Origin: Pseudobdellovibrionaceae bacterium
Lineage (GTDB): Bacteria > Bdellovibrionota > Bdellovibrionia > Bdellovibrionales > Bdellovibrionaceae
Assembly (NCBI GenBank): GCA_013359135.1
Contig: JABWCN010000043.1
Location: 1-39,272 of the forward strand
Direction: 5' to 3'
DNA length: 39,272 nucleotides
Shown here: positions 27,176 through 36,748 of the stretch, in pieces
How the letters are laid out: every line of letters begins with the position of its first letter
Numbering within the stretch: the stretch's first letter is position 1
Made by a program: the position numbers and the translations under genes
Notes under the pieces: generated by a model
What the model saw: only the letters and a program-made list of their open reading frames with translations
What the model was told of the DNA's origin: nothing
Databases searched by the model: none

Positions 27176-28597
27176 CTAATGCCCACCCTCGATAGTTTTA
27201 CTTACTACTGACTTGACATCACTTGCTTTAATTACTTTTTTTGAATTTCCCCAAGACCCATAAACGTAAGTTAAAACATTAGCAATTTCCTCATCACTTA
27301 ATCCTAAAGCTGGCATCACACCATTGTAAACCTCACCATTAACTGTGATCGAGCCACTAAGTCCATTTTTAACAACACCAATAATTTTTTTTGTTTCTTG
27401 TTTTAAAAAATCTGAACTTGCTAGCGGCGGAAATGCTCCTTTGACGCCTTTTCCATCAGGTTGATGGCAAGCTGCACAGTTTTGTGTAAACGTATTTTTC
27501 CCTAACCTAAACTGTTCTTCAGGAGAACTTGCCTTTGAGATTTCCTCTTTGTCATGTACTTTTTGAATGGCTCCTCCCTCTGGTAAATAAACATTATCCG
27601 CCGTTTTTCCTGAAAAAACGTCCTTGTTACTTTCACCATCAACCTTGATCAATCCTAAAGATCCTTTATTGAACGTTCTAAAAATAGAATGGTCCACAAT
27701 TACAAGATTACCAGGAACTTCCACTTTAAATTCAACAACTGCGGAACCTCCGGCTGGAACTAATGTCGTTTGTACATTTTTATTAATGTTAGATCCACCT
27801 TCAATGTACACTTTATCAAAAATCTCTCCTATAACATGAAATGAAGACACTAAATTAGGACCACCATTACCAACAAATAAGCGAACAGTTTCTCCTACTT
27901 TAGCTTTCAATGATTTATCTCCTGTCATTGAATTAGTCGCTCCATTAAAAACAACATAAGTAGGTTTTTCATCAATTGCTTTCTCCATATCAAACGGCTG
28001 ATAACCTTGCTTACCATATTTACCTTTGGTATAAAAATCTCCTTGCATAACATAGTATTCTCGATCCACTTTAGGTAATCCATCTTTTGGCTCAACAAGA
28101 ATTAATCCATACATCCCATTAGCTATGTGCATACCAACAGGAGCAGTTGCACAATGATATACATAAAGTCCTGGATTCATAGCCTTGAATGAAAAAACAC
28201 TTTCGTGCCCTGGTAGAGTAAAAGAAGCACTAGCTCCTCCTCCAGGACCTGTAACTGCATGAAGATCAATATTATGTGGCATTTTAGAAGATGGATGATT
28301 TCTTAAAGAGAACTCTATTTGATCGCCTTCCTTAACTCTAATAAAACTTCCAGGGACCGTTCCTCCAAATGTCCAAAATGTATAGTCAACACCATCTGAA
28401 ATTTTCATTTTTTTCTCTATGACCTCAAGTTTGACAAATACCTTTGTATTATGTTTTCTTGTGATCGGTGGTGGCACCTCTGGTGGTGAAGTTAATACAG
28501 CTTGCTCTTCCCCTTTAATTTCCCCAACAGCTGGAATTACATAAAACAGCCAACTGACTATTACAGAAAAAGTAATGTAAAAAAATTTATTTGTCAT
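27176..28597 (-). CDS. nirK: Copper nitrite reductase NirK with C-terminal cytochrome c domain
   Basis: The ATG at 28597 has GGAGGT 5 nt upstream and is chosen over a TTG four codons earlier, giving 473 residues. After a signal peptide come two cupredoxin domains. Type 1 copper ligands are H108, C149, H157 and M162; type 2 ligands are H113, H148 and H303; the catalytic pair D111 and H254 is present. A class I cytochrome c is fused at 355-450, with C374-AA-C377-H378 and probable axial M429. The enzyme reduces nitrite to NO in the periplasm; the fused heme probably feeds electrons to the type 1 copper. No NO reductase gene is in the window. Confidence 0.96.
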   Translation of the reverse strand: MTNKFFYITFSVIVSWLFYVIPAVGEIKGEEQAVLTSPPEVPPPITRKHNTKVFVKLEVIEKKMKISDGVDYTFWTFGGTVPGSFIRVKEGDQIEFSLRNHPSSKMPHNIDLHAVTGPGGGASASFTLPGHESVFSFKAMNPGLYVYHCATAPVGMHIANGMYGLILVEPKDGLPKVDREYYVMQGDFYTKGKYGKQGYQPFDMEKAIDEKPTYVVFNGATNSMTGDKSLKAKVGETVRLFVGNGGPNLVSSFHVIGEIFDKVYIEGGSNINKNVQTTLVPAGGSAVVEFKVEVPGNLVIVDHSIFRTFNKGSLGLIKVDGESNKDVFSGKTADNVYLPEGGAIQKVHDKEEISKASSPEEQFRLGKNTFTQNCAACHQPDGKGVKGAFPPLASSDFLKQETKKIIGVVKNGLSGSITVNGEVYNGVMPALGLSDEEIANVLTYVYGSWGNSKKVIKASDVKSVVSKTIEGGH

Positions 28598-28640
28598 CGT
28601 GACCTCCAATTAAATTATTTAGTATAAATCTATTAAGCAC

Positions 28641-28925
28641 CTATTCTTCATTAGAACAAAGTCCGCAACAGCCACCATTTTGGTGTTTTTCTTTTTGAAC
28701 TTTAGTAACTGTTATAACCCATTTATTATCATTAGATAAAAAATCAACTAGGCAAATAGCCCCAGGAATTTCAGCACGTTCAAAAGCTTCTAAAATATCC
28801 TTTGGATCTTGAGAGCAAATAAACCGAACACTCTTTCCTGTTTTAAGCCCTTCAACCATTGAAAAAATCAAACCCGATATATAGCCAGTCTCAAAGCTAG
28901 ACATATCTATAGTTGTTTCTAACAT
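28641..28925 (-). CDS. Small DUF2249/TusA-like protein with C-terminal CCGLC
   Basis: The 94-residue protein is first in the nirK operon (43 bp before nirK), behind the FNR-type operator and a GGGAG ribosome-binding site. Residues 10-75 have the beta-alpha-beta-alpha-beta-beta pattern of the TusA/DUF2249 fold (GLKTGKSVRFICSQDPKDIL, then WVITVTKV). The end carries GGCCGLC, a possible metal or Fe-S binding motif. DUF2249 proteins are frequent beside denitrification genes but have no settled role. The TusA active cysteine at the N-terminus is not seen, so sulfur transfer is doubtful. Confidence 0.7.
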   Translation of the reverse strand: MLETTIDMSSFETGYISGLIFSMVEGLKTGKSVRFICSQDPKDILEAFERAEIPGAICLVDFLSNDNKWVITVTKVQKEKHQNGGCCGLCSNEE

Positions 28926-28977
28926 AACTTAACTCCCTTTTGACTTTACTATCGCAATAAAACAAAGAAAGTACTTA

Positions 28978-28989
28978 TGATAAATATCA
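28978..28989 (-). promoter_or_regulatory. FNR/DNR-type operator of the nirK operon
   Basis: TGATaaatATCA is a perfect TGAT-N4-ATCA palindrome, again flanked as ATGAT-N4-ATCAT. On the minus strand a GATAGT -10-like hexamer (28953-28948) would put the start near 28941, so the site is centred at about -42. The first gene begins at 28925. It pairs with the site at 23881-23892 and points to a common Crp/Fnr-type activator. Confidence 0.75.
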
Positions 28990-29123
28990 TAGCCTTGTTA
29001 TGTATTTAAATTTTATTGAAAAACTAATATCTTAGAATTCTTAACTTTATTTATAAGCTAATAACACAAGACACTGAAGAATAAACTTACAAGACATTTG
29101 AATAGCAAATATATTATTTAATA

Positions 29124-29159
29124 ATAAAAAAGCCTCTGTAAATACAATTCACAGAAGCT
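29124..29159 (-). terminator. Terminator after the outer-membrane protein gene
   Basis: On the minus strand AGCTTCTGT (29159-29151) pairs with ACAGAGGCT (29139-29131), with one G-T pair and an 11-nt loop, followed by a run of T (29130-29124). It lies about 22 nt past the stop of the gene at 29182. Confidence 0.85.
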
Positions 29160-29181
29160 CCAAATAAAATTTAAACTAAGA

Positions 29182-30222
29182 TTACTGTTTTAAAAAGTCA
29201 GCAAGAAGTCTCATACCAACAAAGATCTTTTTTTCTGTTTTGGTATCAATTCCATCAGCTTTGATGTCTTTTTGAGTAGCTGCAATATGAGCTCTCCAAT
29301 TATCATCTTTCACAGGCTTAAACTCATAAGCTAAAGTTATTCCACTAATCGTTGATTTAGCTGAATCTGTAGCTGATATCGCTGTTTTTAATGCTGAGTT
29401 TTCATATTTAGCATGTATCGAGCCCATTTCAAGATTATACCTAACAAGAGCTACTAATGACTGAGTATCTAAAAGTTGAGTCGATTGAGTATCATACTTT
29501 CTATTGTTATTCAGATAATCAAATTCGATATCGAAAGTATTAACCACAAACTTAGCACCAGCAGCTAAATAATATTTAGTTATTTTATTCAAGCTACTAT
29601 CGTTAAAAGACTCAGAGTGATAGCTTAAATTCGGCATTATCATTCCGTCGGCTAGCTTACTTGTATAAGTTAACCCAAATAAATGACTAGTACTTGATAA
29701 ATTACTTGAAGAAGTAACATCTTCAGAGATATTAGCAGCATTTATTGTTAACTTATGATCTCCAAACTTACCAACAACTTGAGCTCCAGTTGGCCAATAA
29801 ATAGCGGCAACTTCGTCCCCAGCTGTTGATCTTAAGTATAAATCAGCTGGATTATTCATAGCCTCAACGCCACCCATTCCTGTAATGATTTTTCCCATAG
29901 CTACACTCCACTCTTCATTTAGATTGTGTGTAATAAAAGCAAAATCAACATAGGATGAAACTCCATCTCTGACATTTTTTGATGTGGCTTTATCTACTTT
30001 TAATGGATCAATTCTAGTTCTAAATGAATTATCAGCTCCCAAGCTACCCTGAAAATCTAGCTTCAATCGGCTAATTTTAAAAACTGAATACGCTGGTTTG
30101 GCTGCTGCCTCATTAGCACTAAATGACTCAAAATCAGTTCTAGCATCTAATCCGATGCGGGCTGCTAAGCCTACACTTGAAATAAGCGCAGTTGATAAAA
30201 ATAATTTTATGAATCCGTTCAT
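29182..30222 (-). CDS. Outer-membrane beta-barrel (porin-like) protein
   Basis: The ATG at 30222 with AAGGAG 8 nt upstream is chosen; an upstream extension has no ribosome-binding site. The 346 residues begin with a signal peptide (1-21, ending SSVGLA-A). The rest shows many alternating strands with aromatic belts (NLSYHSESF, YYLAAGAKFVV, FDIEFDYLNNN, VALVRYNLE) typical of outer-membrane barrels, and the last residues LLADFLKQ do not end in the usual aromatic. It resembles phosphate-selective (OprP) porins in layout, but no substrate is evident. It may be on the same transcript as the chemoreceptor 66 bp upstream. Confidence 0.75.
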   Translation of the reverse strand: MNGFIKLFLSTALISSVGLAARIGLDARTDFESFSANEAAAKPAYSVFKISRLKLDFQGSLGADNSFRTRIDPLKVDKATSKNVRDGVSSYVDFAFITHNLNEEWSVAMGKIITGMGGVEAMNNPADLYLRSTAGDEVAAIYWPTGAQVVGKFGDHKLTINAANISEDVTSSSNLSSTSHLFGLTYTSKLADGMIMPNLSYHSESFNDSSLNKITKYYLAAGAKFVVNTFDIEFDYLNNNRKYDTQSTQLLDTQSLVALVRYNLEMGSIHAKYENSALKTAISATDSAKSTISGITLAYEFKPVKDDNWRAHIAATQKDIKADGIDTKTEKKIFVGMRLLADFLKQ

Positions 30223-30288
30223 ATATTTCTCCTTGTTACAAAATATGGTCAGCCTATTCTTAATTTCTGTCAACAAGGAAGAAGTTTT

Positions 30289-31683
30289 TTAACCCGCAAG
30301 TTTAGACAGAGCATTCAATGACTCTGTAAGAAGTTTTGTTTGATTAGAAAGCTCTTGAGCTGTGTTTGCTGTCTCTACAGCCTCTTTACTGTTATTCTGT
30401 GAAATTGTATCCAAATGATTTAAAACCTGAGAGATCTGTTTTACACCCATAGACTGATCCTTGCTACCTTCTGAAATATCTCTAGCAATGTGATTTAATT
30501 TTGAAATTGAATCTAAAACGTCAGTAAATAAACCACTACCTTTAATTGCTAATTGAGAACTATTTTCCGTATCTTTAGAAGCCACATGAATAAGCTGTGA
30601 AATTTCTTTTGCAGAAATTGAAGCTCTTTGAGCTAATGACCTGACCGCTTCAGCAACGACAGCAAAACCTTTTCCTTGCTCACCAGCTCTTGCCGCCTCT
30701 ACTGCAGCATTTAATGCCAGTAAATTTGTTTGGAAGGAAATATCTTCTATAACATTAACAATTTCTTCAATTTTTTTTGAACTAGCTTGCATCGCTTTTA
30801 TTGAAACTATCAATTCATCGATGGAGAGTTTTCCAGTATTTACAAGATTTAAACTGCGATCTGATATTTCAGCACATCTTTGTGCTCCTTCGGAATTTCT
30901 CTCTACCAATGATGAGACCTCTTCTAAACTGGCAACAGTTTGTTCAAGTGATGAAGCACTACTGACAGCCGAATTTGAGAGTTGATTACTTGATTCACCC
31001 AGAGCTGAAGAGGATTTTTCCAAAGTAATCCCCGTTGCATTTATATTCTGTAAAGCCTCGTTCAAATTTTTTTTAATTCTTTTTGAAATAAAAATGCCAA
31101 AAATCAGAAAAAAGATGACTAAACATAAAGCAATAAGTTCTATTAAAAAGTTCGAATTTTTTTGATCTTGTTTGGCTTGTATCAAGGAACTTATAATATG
31201 TTCATTTGTTCTTTTTTGAATTTTCTCTAAAAGATTAGCAACTTCATCAAAACTTTTATTTAAGTCTAAAATAAAAAAATCAGTTGCCTGAGAACTCTTT
31301 CCCATCAAAATAAACTCAGTAAGATTCTTCTCTAGCTGTTTATTATATACAGCATATTTTTCGTATAAATTTTTATCACTTGGAAAAAAAGATGCAATTT
31401 TTTGAGCGTACTCATTTCTTTGCTTATTAAATTTTTCAACCTGATGTTCTAACTGATTCATATCCTTTTGTCTTATTAATGTAACAACAGTCAAATGAAT
31501 ACTGGTTAAATCGTCAATTAAACTATTTGTTGTAGAATACTCTCTGTAGCCCTTTTCGCTGACCTGAAAAATATGTTCGCTTTGCTCTGTTGAAAAAAAC
31601 AACGACATCCCTACACTTACCATCAAAGTTATCGTAGATAGGACTAGCAAAGATGTTATCTGAAATGTAATACTTTTTTTCAT
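30289..31683 (-). CDS. Methyl-accepting chemotaxis protein
   Basis: The 464-residue receptor has a first helix near 8-30, a periplasmic four-helix-bundle-type domain (about 31-178), a second helix at 179-200, then a cytoplasmic coiled coil. The kinase-control tip [20 protein letters not shown] (about 312-331) and flanking methylation helices (about 225-310 and 345-455) are intact. HAMP is not evident: helix two runs almost directly into the coiled coil. It lacks a CheR/CheB tail pentapeptide. It lies 14 bp downstream of a periplasmic sensor-like gene, suggesting the two act together. The stimulus is unknown; nearby nitrite genes make a respiratory signal possible. Confidence 0.93.
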   Translation of the reverse strand: MKKSITFQITSLLVLSTITLMVSVGMSLFFSTEQSEHIFQVSEKGYREYSTTNSLIDDLTSIHLTVVTLIRQKDMNQLEHQVEKFNKQRNEYAQKIASFFPSDKNLYEKYAVYNKQLEKNLTEFILMGKSSQATDFFILDLNKSFDEVANLLEKIQKRTNEHIISSLIQAKQDQKNSNFLIELIALCLVIFFLIFGIFISKRIKKNLNEALQNINATGITLEKSSSALGESSNQLSNSAVSSASSLEQTVASLEEVSSLVERNSEGAQRCAEISDRSLNLVNTGKLSIDELIVSIKAMQASSKKIEEIVNVIEDISFQTNLLALNAAVEAARAGEQGKGFAVVAEAVRSLAQRASISAKEISQLIHVASKDTENSSQLAIKGSGLFTDVLDSISKLNHIARDISEGSKDQSMGVKQISQVLNHLDTISQNNSKEAVETANTAQELSNQTKLLTESLNALSKLAG

Positions 31684-31697
31684 AAATTACAATTTGC

Positions 31698-32228
31698 CTA
31701 TTTTAATTCGCTTACATTAAAACCAACAGTAAGACTTCCTATGTTTTTCCCAGCATCAACCACAGGTACAGAAACTTGTATTTGAGTTTTTCCAGAAGAT
31801 TCATCCACTTCTACTTTACCAATCCAAACATTTCCCTTCATAGGTTGCTCATGCTTAGGCTTACCTTTATGAGACCAATTAGTTGTTTTAGCTAGAAAAG
31901 CTACTTTTTTTCCGTCAGCACTATTCAAGAAAATCTCACTGATTGAATCAGTCTTGTGTGTTTTAAGTAATTCAGCCGCCGAATTTTTTTCAAAATCTCT
32001 TACAATTGGATCTAACACCGATAATTTTTCCCACTTATCTTGCGTTAATTCATTATTCTTTGATTTTTTGTTTTCCTCTCTTACAGCATCTATAATTTTT
32101 TTATCTATAGCCCAAACTTTAACTTTTTCCACTTGCTCCATAAGTGACTTCTTTTTTTCAGTGGAAAGTTCTTCTGCAGAAACAAAACTTGCAAAAAATA
32201 TAAATAGCACTATCATTTTACTCAACAT
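31698..32228 (-). CDS. Periplasmic Cache/PDC-like sensor protein partnered with the chemoreceptor
   Basis: Start 32228 has GGAG 6 nt upstream and is chosen over an ATG four codons earlier. The 176 residues start with a signal peptide (1-18, ending VSA-EE). A long helix (about 24-55) precedes an alpha/beta domain with SEIFLNSADGKKVAF, TKTTNWSHKGKPKHEQPM and VSVPVVDAGKNIGSLTVGFNVSEL, the strand pattern and VPV-D-GK-IG-L-VG motif of PDC/Cache sensor domains. It lacks a membrane anchor and signalling domain. Its stop is 14 bp before the receptor start, so it could present a ligand to the receptor from the periplasm. The ligand is unknown. Confidence 0.75.
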   Translation of the reverse strand: MLSKMIVLFIFFASFVSAEELSTEKKKSLMEQVEKVKVWAIDKKIIDAVREENKKSKNNELTQDKWEKLSVLDPIVRDFEKNSAAELLKTHKTDSISEIFLNSADGKKVAFLAKTTNWSHKGKPKHEQPMKGNVWIGKVEVDESSGKTQIQVSVPVVDAGKNIGSLTVGFNVSELK

Positions 32229-32593
32229 GTGATTCTCCATCTTCTTGTATAGAAGTTCGGTTTCTAAGGTTTTTACTTAAATTAAAAAAACCTAACATAA
32301 CTTCCTACATATAATTGTGAAAATTTCTAATGTTCACTCTTTTCTCAATTTGAATCGCAAACAAAATAATAATTTGTGACAGCTTTTTGTAAAGAATCTA
32401 AATATACTTCTTAAAAGAAGAGAGTTTTCTACCCAAAATTTGAAGAATTTTTTTAATATTTCAATAGCTTTAAAATATCTATTTCCGAAATTGAGTTTAT
32501 CTCTTTAAAAAAGATAACTCTATAGTTAGGAGAGCCATAATAGCAAAAAAAATTAAGCAAGATGAAAATAACAGTTCAGCCCTGGCAGAGATA
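32229..32593. other. AT-rich intergenic region upstream of the chemoreceptor pair
   Basis: These 365 bp lie between the start of the sensor gene and the stop of an alpha/beta hydrolase. I see no FNR-type site, no hairpin followed by T, and no RNA gene. Near 32540-32614 a short open stretch after AGGAG has no ATG, GTG or TTG and is not called as a gene. Confidence 0.5.
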
Positions 32594-33475
32594 TCAAATC
32601 GTCCTGTCTTCTGATTTAAGTAGGTCTTCCAAAATTTTATTTTTATAGTTATAAGGTAATGAGTAATGCCCCTCTCCCCTATAAATATTCAATTTTACAT
32701 CTCGTAATTTTTTATTCATATAGTATGACATTTTATAGTGAACAATATCATCTTCATCTCCATGCCAAAGATGATAGGGAACTTTAATATCACTTAACTC
32801 AAACCCCCAGGGGTTTGTTAAAATTTCCATGTCTGTCAAAATACCTGCTGGTCCTTTTGCAAGAGCTTCCTTAAATGAATCTACTAAAAAAGGACCGATC
32901 TCTGGATGCTCAAAAACTACCTTATCTTTTGTGCTTAATAAATCACTGGACATAATATTATTAAGCTCAGTTAATAACTCACTAAATGCCTTGTTAACAA
33001 AAAAATTCATCACTTTTTTTGGTAAAAATTTTTTCAAAAAATAAGTCTTCTTTTGTTTACTGTTCAAATAAACAAGATTTCCTGGAGTTACAGGTGCCAC
33101 TCCACAAATACTCCCAACTTTCAATACCCTTTCTGGATAATAATAAGCAACAGAAGCGACGAAAGGTCCCCCACCACTCACCCCCATACAAATAAACTTT
33201 TCAATACCAAGAAAATCTGCCAAAGCACAAACGTCATCGGCAAACTTCTTTAAAGTTAACCCAGACTGTGGATCTGACAATCCATACCCAGGCCTATCTA
33301 TAGAGATCAAGCAAAATTCATCTTGTAGATAACTGTCCCTGAGTAACATTGCTTGTTTGCCAGTTCCAGGATAGCCGTGAAAGAAAAAAATCGGAGTTGC
33401 ATTAATGTCTCCAAAAATATAATAATATATTCTTTTGCTATCTTTTGTTAAAAAAGTATCAACTTTAAACTTCAT
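32594..33475 (-). CDS. Cytoplasmic alpha/beta hydrolase
   Basis: The 293-residue protein has no signal peptide. The oxyanion motif FFHGYPGTGKQ starts near 31, the nucleophile is S100 in GVSGGG, and the acid and base are in HGDEDDIVHY and GEGHYSLPY, so the triad is complete. The RPGYGLS stretch (61-67) is typical of epoxide-hydrolase and haloalkane-like relatives as well as esterases. Its ATG overlaps the glnS stop as ATGA, so the two are translationally coupled. The substrate is unknown. Confidence 0.83.
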   Translation of the reverse strand: MKFKVDTFLTKDSKRIYYYIFGDINATPIFFFHGYPGTGKQAMLLRDSYLQDEFCLISIDRPGYGLSDPQSGLTLKKFADDVCALADFLGIEKFICMGVSGGGPFVASVAYYYPERVLKVGSICGVAPVTPGNLVYLNSKQKKTYFLKKFLPKKVMNFFVNKAFSELLTELNNIMSSDLLSTKDKVVFEHPEIGPFLVDSFKEALAKGPAGILTDMEILTNPWGFELSDIKVPYHLWHGDEDDIVHYKMSYYMNKKLRDVKLNIYRGEGHYSLPYNYKNKILEDLLKSEDRTI

Positions 33476-35151
33476 AGATCCACTATCATATTAAAAACTA
33501 ATTTTCCAGGTTGAGAATCCTTGCTATCTAAACAAAAATATCCTGTTCTTTCAAACTGATACTTATAACTTTGAGAAGCATTCATCATCGCAGGCTCTAG
33601 TTTTGCTTGTTTAATCACTTTCAAAGAATTTGGATTTAAATTGGACTTAAAATCTTTACCAGTAGGAACATTTTCAGGATCAGCCACTTGAAACAATCTT
33701 CCATACAATCTAATTTCAGCACTAACATTTTCAGTTGCAGAAACCCAATGAATAATTGCCTTGATTTTTTTTCCATCAGCCGTTGGCTTACCACCTAGAG
33801 TTACTGGATCATAAGAGCATTTCAACTCTTTAATTTCTCCTTGGCTATCCTTAACAACCTCATCGCACTTGATCACATAACCATTTCTAAGCCTTACCTG
33901 TCTTCCGGGGGCCAATCTAAAAAAATCTTCTGTTGGGTCTTCCATGAAATCACTCTTATCAATAAAAATTTCCTTAGTAAAAAAGAAGCTTCGTTTTCCC
34001 AAATCTTCTTTTTTAGGATGAACTGAGGCATGAAGCTCTTCTTTTTTATTTTCTGGATAATTAGTAATCACAATTTTTAATGGGTTCAACACTGCCATAG
34101 CTCTATGTGAAACCTGGTCCAAATCTTCCTTTACGCAGGCTTCAAGTATTTCAAAATCAATTAAACTTTCGGCCTTAGCAACACCAATACGTTTGGCAAA
34201 TAAACGCAATGACTCTGGCGTATACCCTCGCCTTCTCATACCGGAAATAGTTGGCATTCTTGGATCATCCCAACCCGAAACTAATCCTTCTTTCACTAAC
34301 TGAAGAAGTTTTCTTTTACTCATCACAAGATAAGTCATATTTAATCTAGCAAATTCATATTGCTTAGGTTGAGCTGGAACTGGTAAGTTTTCAATACTCC
34401 AATCATAAAAAGGACGATGGTCTTGAAACTCCAAAGTACAAATCGAATGAGTAATTTTCTCGATAGCATCACTTAAAGGATGAGCAAAGTCGTACATGGG
34501 ATAAATGCACCATTTATCTCCTGTTCTATGATGTGGGACTTTCTTTATACGATAAAGTAAAGGATCTCGCATATTCATATTGGGAGACTTCATGTCGATC
34601 TTAGCTCTCAGTGTACAGGCACCTTCAGCAAATTCTCCATTTTTCATTTTTCGAAATAATTCTAAATTTTCTTCAACAGATCTTTGACGATATGGAGAAT
34701 CTTTTCCGGGTTTATTAAAATCACCTCGATATTCACGTAGCTCTTCTTCATTTAAGCTACAAACATAGGCCTTGCCCTCTTTGATCAATTGTTCAGCCCA
34801 TAAATAGATCTGATCAAAATAATCGGAAGCATAGTACATATGATTGGCCCAATCAAAACCAAGCCATCTTACATCTTCTTTAATTGACTCAATATACTCA
34901 GTTTCTTCTGTCTCGGGATTAGTATCATCAAAACGCAAATGACAACGGCCTTTATACTCTTGAGCTAAGCCAAAATTCAAACAAATCGATTTTGCATGAC
35001 CTAGATGTAAATAGCCGTTGGGCTCAGGAGGAAATCTAGTAACGACCCTTCCTTGATGAGTATTGTTAGCAATATCTTTTTCAATAATTTGCTTTAAAAA
35101 ATTTGGCGCCTCAATCTCAACATTCCCTTTTTTACTATTTCCTGAATTCAT
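33472..35151 (-). CDS. glnS: Glutaminyl-tRNA synthetase
   Basis: The start at 35151 follows an AAGGA ribosome-binding site, shortening the longest frame by 11 codons to 559 residues. The class I motif FPPEPNGYLHLGHAKS (40-55) holds HLGH, and VMSKRKL is the KMSKS-type loop. The C-terminal half is the two-barrel anticodon-binding domain of GlnRS. PEPNGYLHLGH and RFDDTNPETEE are GlnRS-type, not GluRS-type. Having GlnRS means Gln-tRNA is charged directly here. The following hydrolase overlaps the stop by 4 bp. Confidence 0.96.
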   Translation of the reverse strand: MNSGNSKKGNVEIEAPNFLKQIIEKDIANNTHQGRVVTRFPPEPNGYLHLGHAKSICLNFGLAQEYKGRCHLRFDDTNPETEETEYIESIKEDVRWLGFDWANHMYYASDYFDQIYLWAEQLIKEGKAYVCSLNEEELREYRGDFNKPGKDSPYRQRSVEENLELFRKMKNGEFAEGACTLRAKIDMKSPNMNMRDPLLYRIKKVPHHRTGDKWCIYPMYDFAHPLSDAIEKITHSICTLEFQDHRPFYDWSIENLPVPAQPKQYEFARLNMTYLVMSKRKLLQLVKEGLVSGWDDPRMPTISGMRRRGYTPESLRLFAKRIGVAKAESLIDFEILEACVKEDLDQVSHRAMAVLNPLKIVITNYPENKKEELHASVHPKKEDLGKRSFFFTKEIFIDKSDFMEDPTEDFFRLAPGRQVRLRNGYVIKCDEVVKDSQGEIKELKCSYDPVTLGGKPTADGKKIKAIIHWVSATENVSAEIRLYGRLFQVADPENVPTGKDFKSNLNPNSLKVIKQAKLEPAMMNASQSYKYQFERTGYFCLDSKDSQPGKLVFNMIVDL

Positions 35152-35465
35152 ATATTTCCTTATTAAACATTTTGTACTGAGCAATCTGTAGACTACCTAA
35201 ATTTATTAAAAAAATCATCTGGAAATTACCTTTTAAGATTCTTAGCAATAAATTAAGCTTATATCCAGCCCTTAGGCCGACTTTTGTCATAATCTGTAAT
35301 GATACTTAACAAAGTCCTAATTAACTATAATTCTAAATTCTTTCTATCTGTAAGACAATGGATTAAAAACCTATTAAAATAATAGCTCTAATGGCAAATT
35401 CGTGGTCTCGACATTGCATTCTTGATCTTGGTACATAAATCACACAAATAAAGAGGGTTCCACAA
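35152..35465. other. Divergent intergenic region between glnS and the secreted hydrolase
   Basis: These 314 bp are AT-rich and hold the two divergent promoters. I find no convincing -35/-10 pair, no open frame with a ribosome-binding site and no stable hairpin with a T run. Confidence 0.5.
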
Positions 35466-36740
35466 ATGTATCAAAAAAAGTATTTAGCAGTTCTTCTAGT
35501 TGCCTCAATGTTCAACGGACAAGCTTCCCATGCTACGACTTGTATTGGTTACTACAACGCTGATAAATCATCTCTTTTAAGAATAAAAGACAAATCCATT
35601 TCTGCAATAGAATTAAAACAAGCTATCAAAAAAAATACTCCTATTAGTGGTTTTATCACGACTTCAGACAAAAGACGCATCAATGTTAAATTCACCCCAG
35701 GTGATTTGTCACTTCCTATGGCTCTAGCTATTCACGGCCTAGGAGATAAAAAAGAAAGCTTAGATCCTTTGATTTCCGCTTTTAAAAGCCTGATTAATGT
35801 ACCCGTTTTAAGTTTAGATACTAACCTTAGCGGAGAGAGTCTAAAAGCATTCTTACAAGATAATAAAAATGAAGTACCTAAAGTTTTTAGTTACCAAAAG
35901 GATGTTGCTGACATTTCGGAGATAGTTAAAAGCGTTGGAAGAAATGAACTTTTTGTTTTAGGACACTCTAAAGGTGGAGGTCTTGGTTATGAAACTTCAG
36001 TATCTCTAAAAAAGGATGGGATTGAAATTTTGGGATTAATTCCAATGGCACCTTATGCTCAAGATGGATTCAAATACTCTCTTAGTTTGCTTATGAGCTT
36101 CAACTTACCCGCTGAGCTTCTGCAAAAATTAACTAATGAATTAAGCGGCATTCCTGTCGTTGGAGGGCCCATTGAGGACTCCTTAAAACCATTTATTAAT
36201 ACCCTGGGAACTATTTCAAACCAATTCAGGGAGGGGCTAGTTGGCTATTTTGATTACTTCAGTCGCTTTATGGGCTTACCAACAACCGAAGATTTAATTA
36301 GAACTACAATGACTCCCTCATTAAATGATTTTATGCAAAGAACTTATACCGAATATTTTACAGAAATTGCAGAAAAAGAACTCAATAGACCACTTAACAA
36401 AAAAGAGTATGATTTCATTCAAAAACAAGTTGATGCGAGCATATCCCTAACAAATGGTTTACTAAGGAATGATAACCAAGAAGCCTTGGATCTATTAGAT
36501 GGTTCAAAGCCTTTAAAAATAGACCCTTCTATTCCTGTTCTGCTCATGGTCGGTCAAGAAGATCCACTCGTAACCCCGCCACAAATGAATTTACTTAAAG
36601 AACGACTAGTTAATAATGGCAATCATGTAACAGTCTACGAGGTTAAAAATAAAGGTCATTTTTTCCCTCAGCAAGATCCAACCACGGTAGCTACACAAAT
36701 AGCAGAATTCATGTTGAAACAGATAAGTGCCAAAAAGTAA
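35466..36740 (+). CDS. Secreted alpha/beta hydrolase, lipase-like
   Basis: The 424-residue protein carries a signal peptide (1-23, ending ASHA-TT). An alpha/beta fold is evident from AIHGLGDKKESLDP (oxyanion region, about 88-101), GHSKGGG with nucleophile S168, the acid in VGQEDPLVTP and the base in KGHFFPQ near the C-terminus. Between them is a helical cap of about 170 residues. A lipase or esterase acting in the periplasm or outside is most likely. It resembles the smaller secreted hydrolase at 8544-9635 in the elbow and following MAPY strand, so the two may be distant relatives. Confidence 0.83.
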   Translation: MYQKKYLAVLLVASMFNGQASHATTCIGYYNADKSSLLRIKDKSISAIELKQAIKKNTPISGFITTSDKRRINVKFTPGDLSLPMALAIHGLGDKKESLDPLISAFKSLINVPVLSLDTNLSGESLKAFLQDNKNEVPKVFSYQKDVADISEIVKSVGRNELFVLGHSKGGGLGYETSVSLKKDGIEILGLIPMAPYAQDGFKYSLSLLMSFNLPAELLQKLTNELSGIPVVGGPIEDSLKPFINTLGTISNQFREGLVGYFDYFSRFMGLPTTEDLIRTTMTPSLNDFMQRTYTEYFTEIAEKELNRPLNKKEYDFIQKQVDASISLTNGLLRNDNQEALDLLDGSKPLKIDPSIPVLLMVGQEDPLVTPPQMNLLKERLVNNGNHVTVYEVKNKGHFFPQQDPTTVATQIAEFMLKQISAKK

Positions 36741-36748
36741 AAATATTA

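Noticed and set aside
32540-32614. A frame after AGGAG reading AKKIKQDENNSSALAEI and ending at TGA, as a small gene.
   Set aside because: It has no ATG, GTG or TTG start within a sensible distance (only ATA codons).
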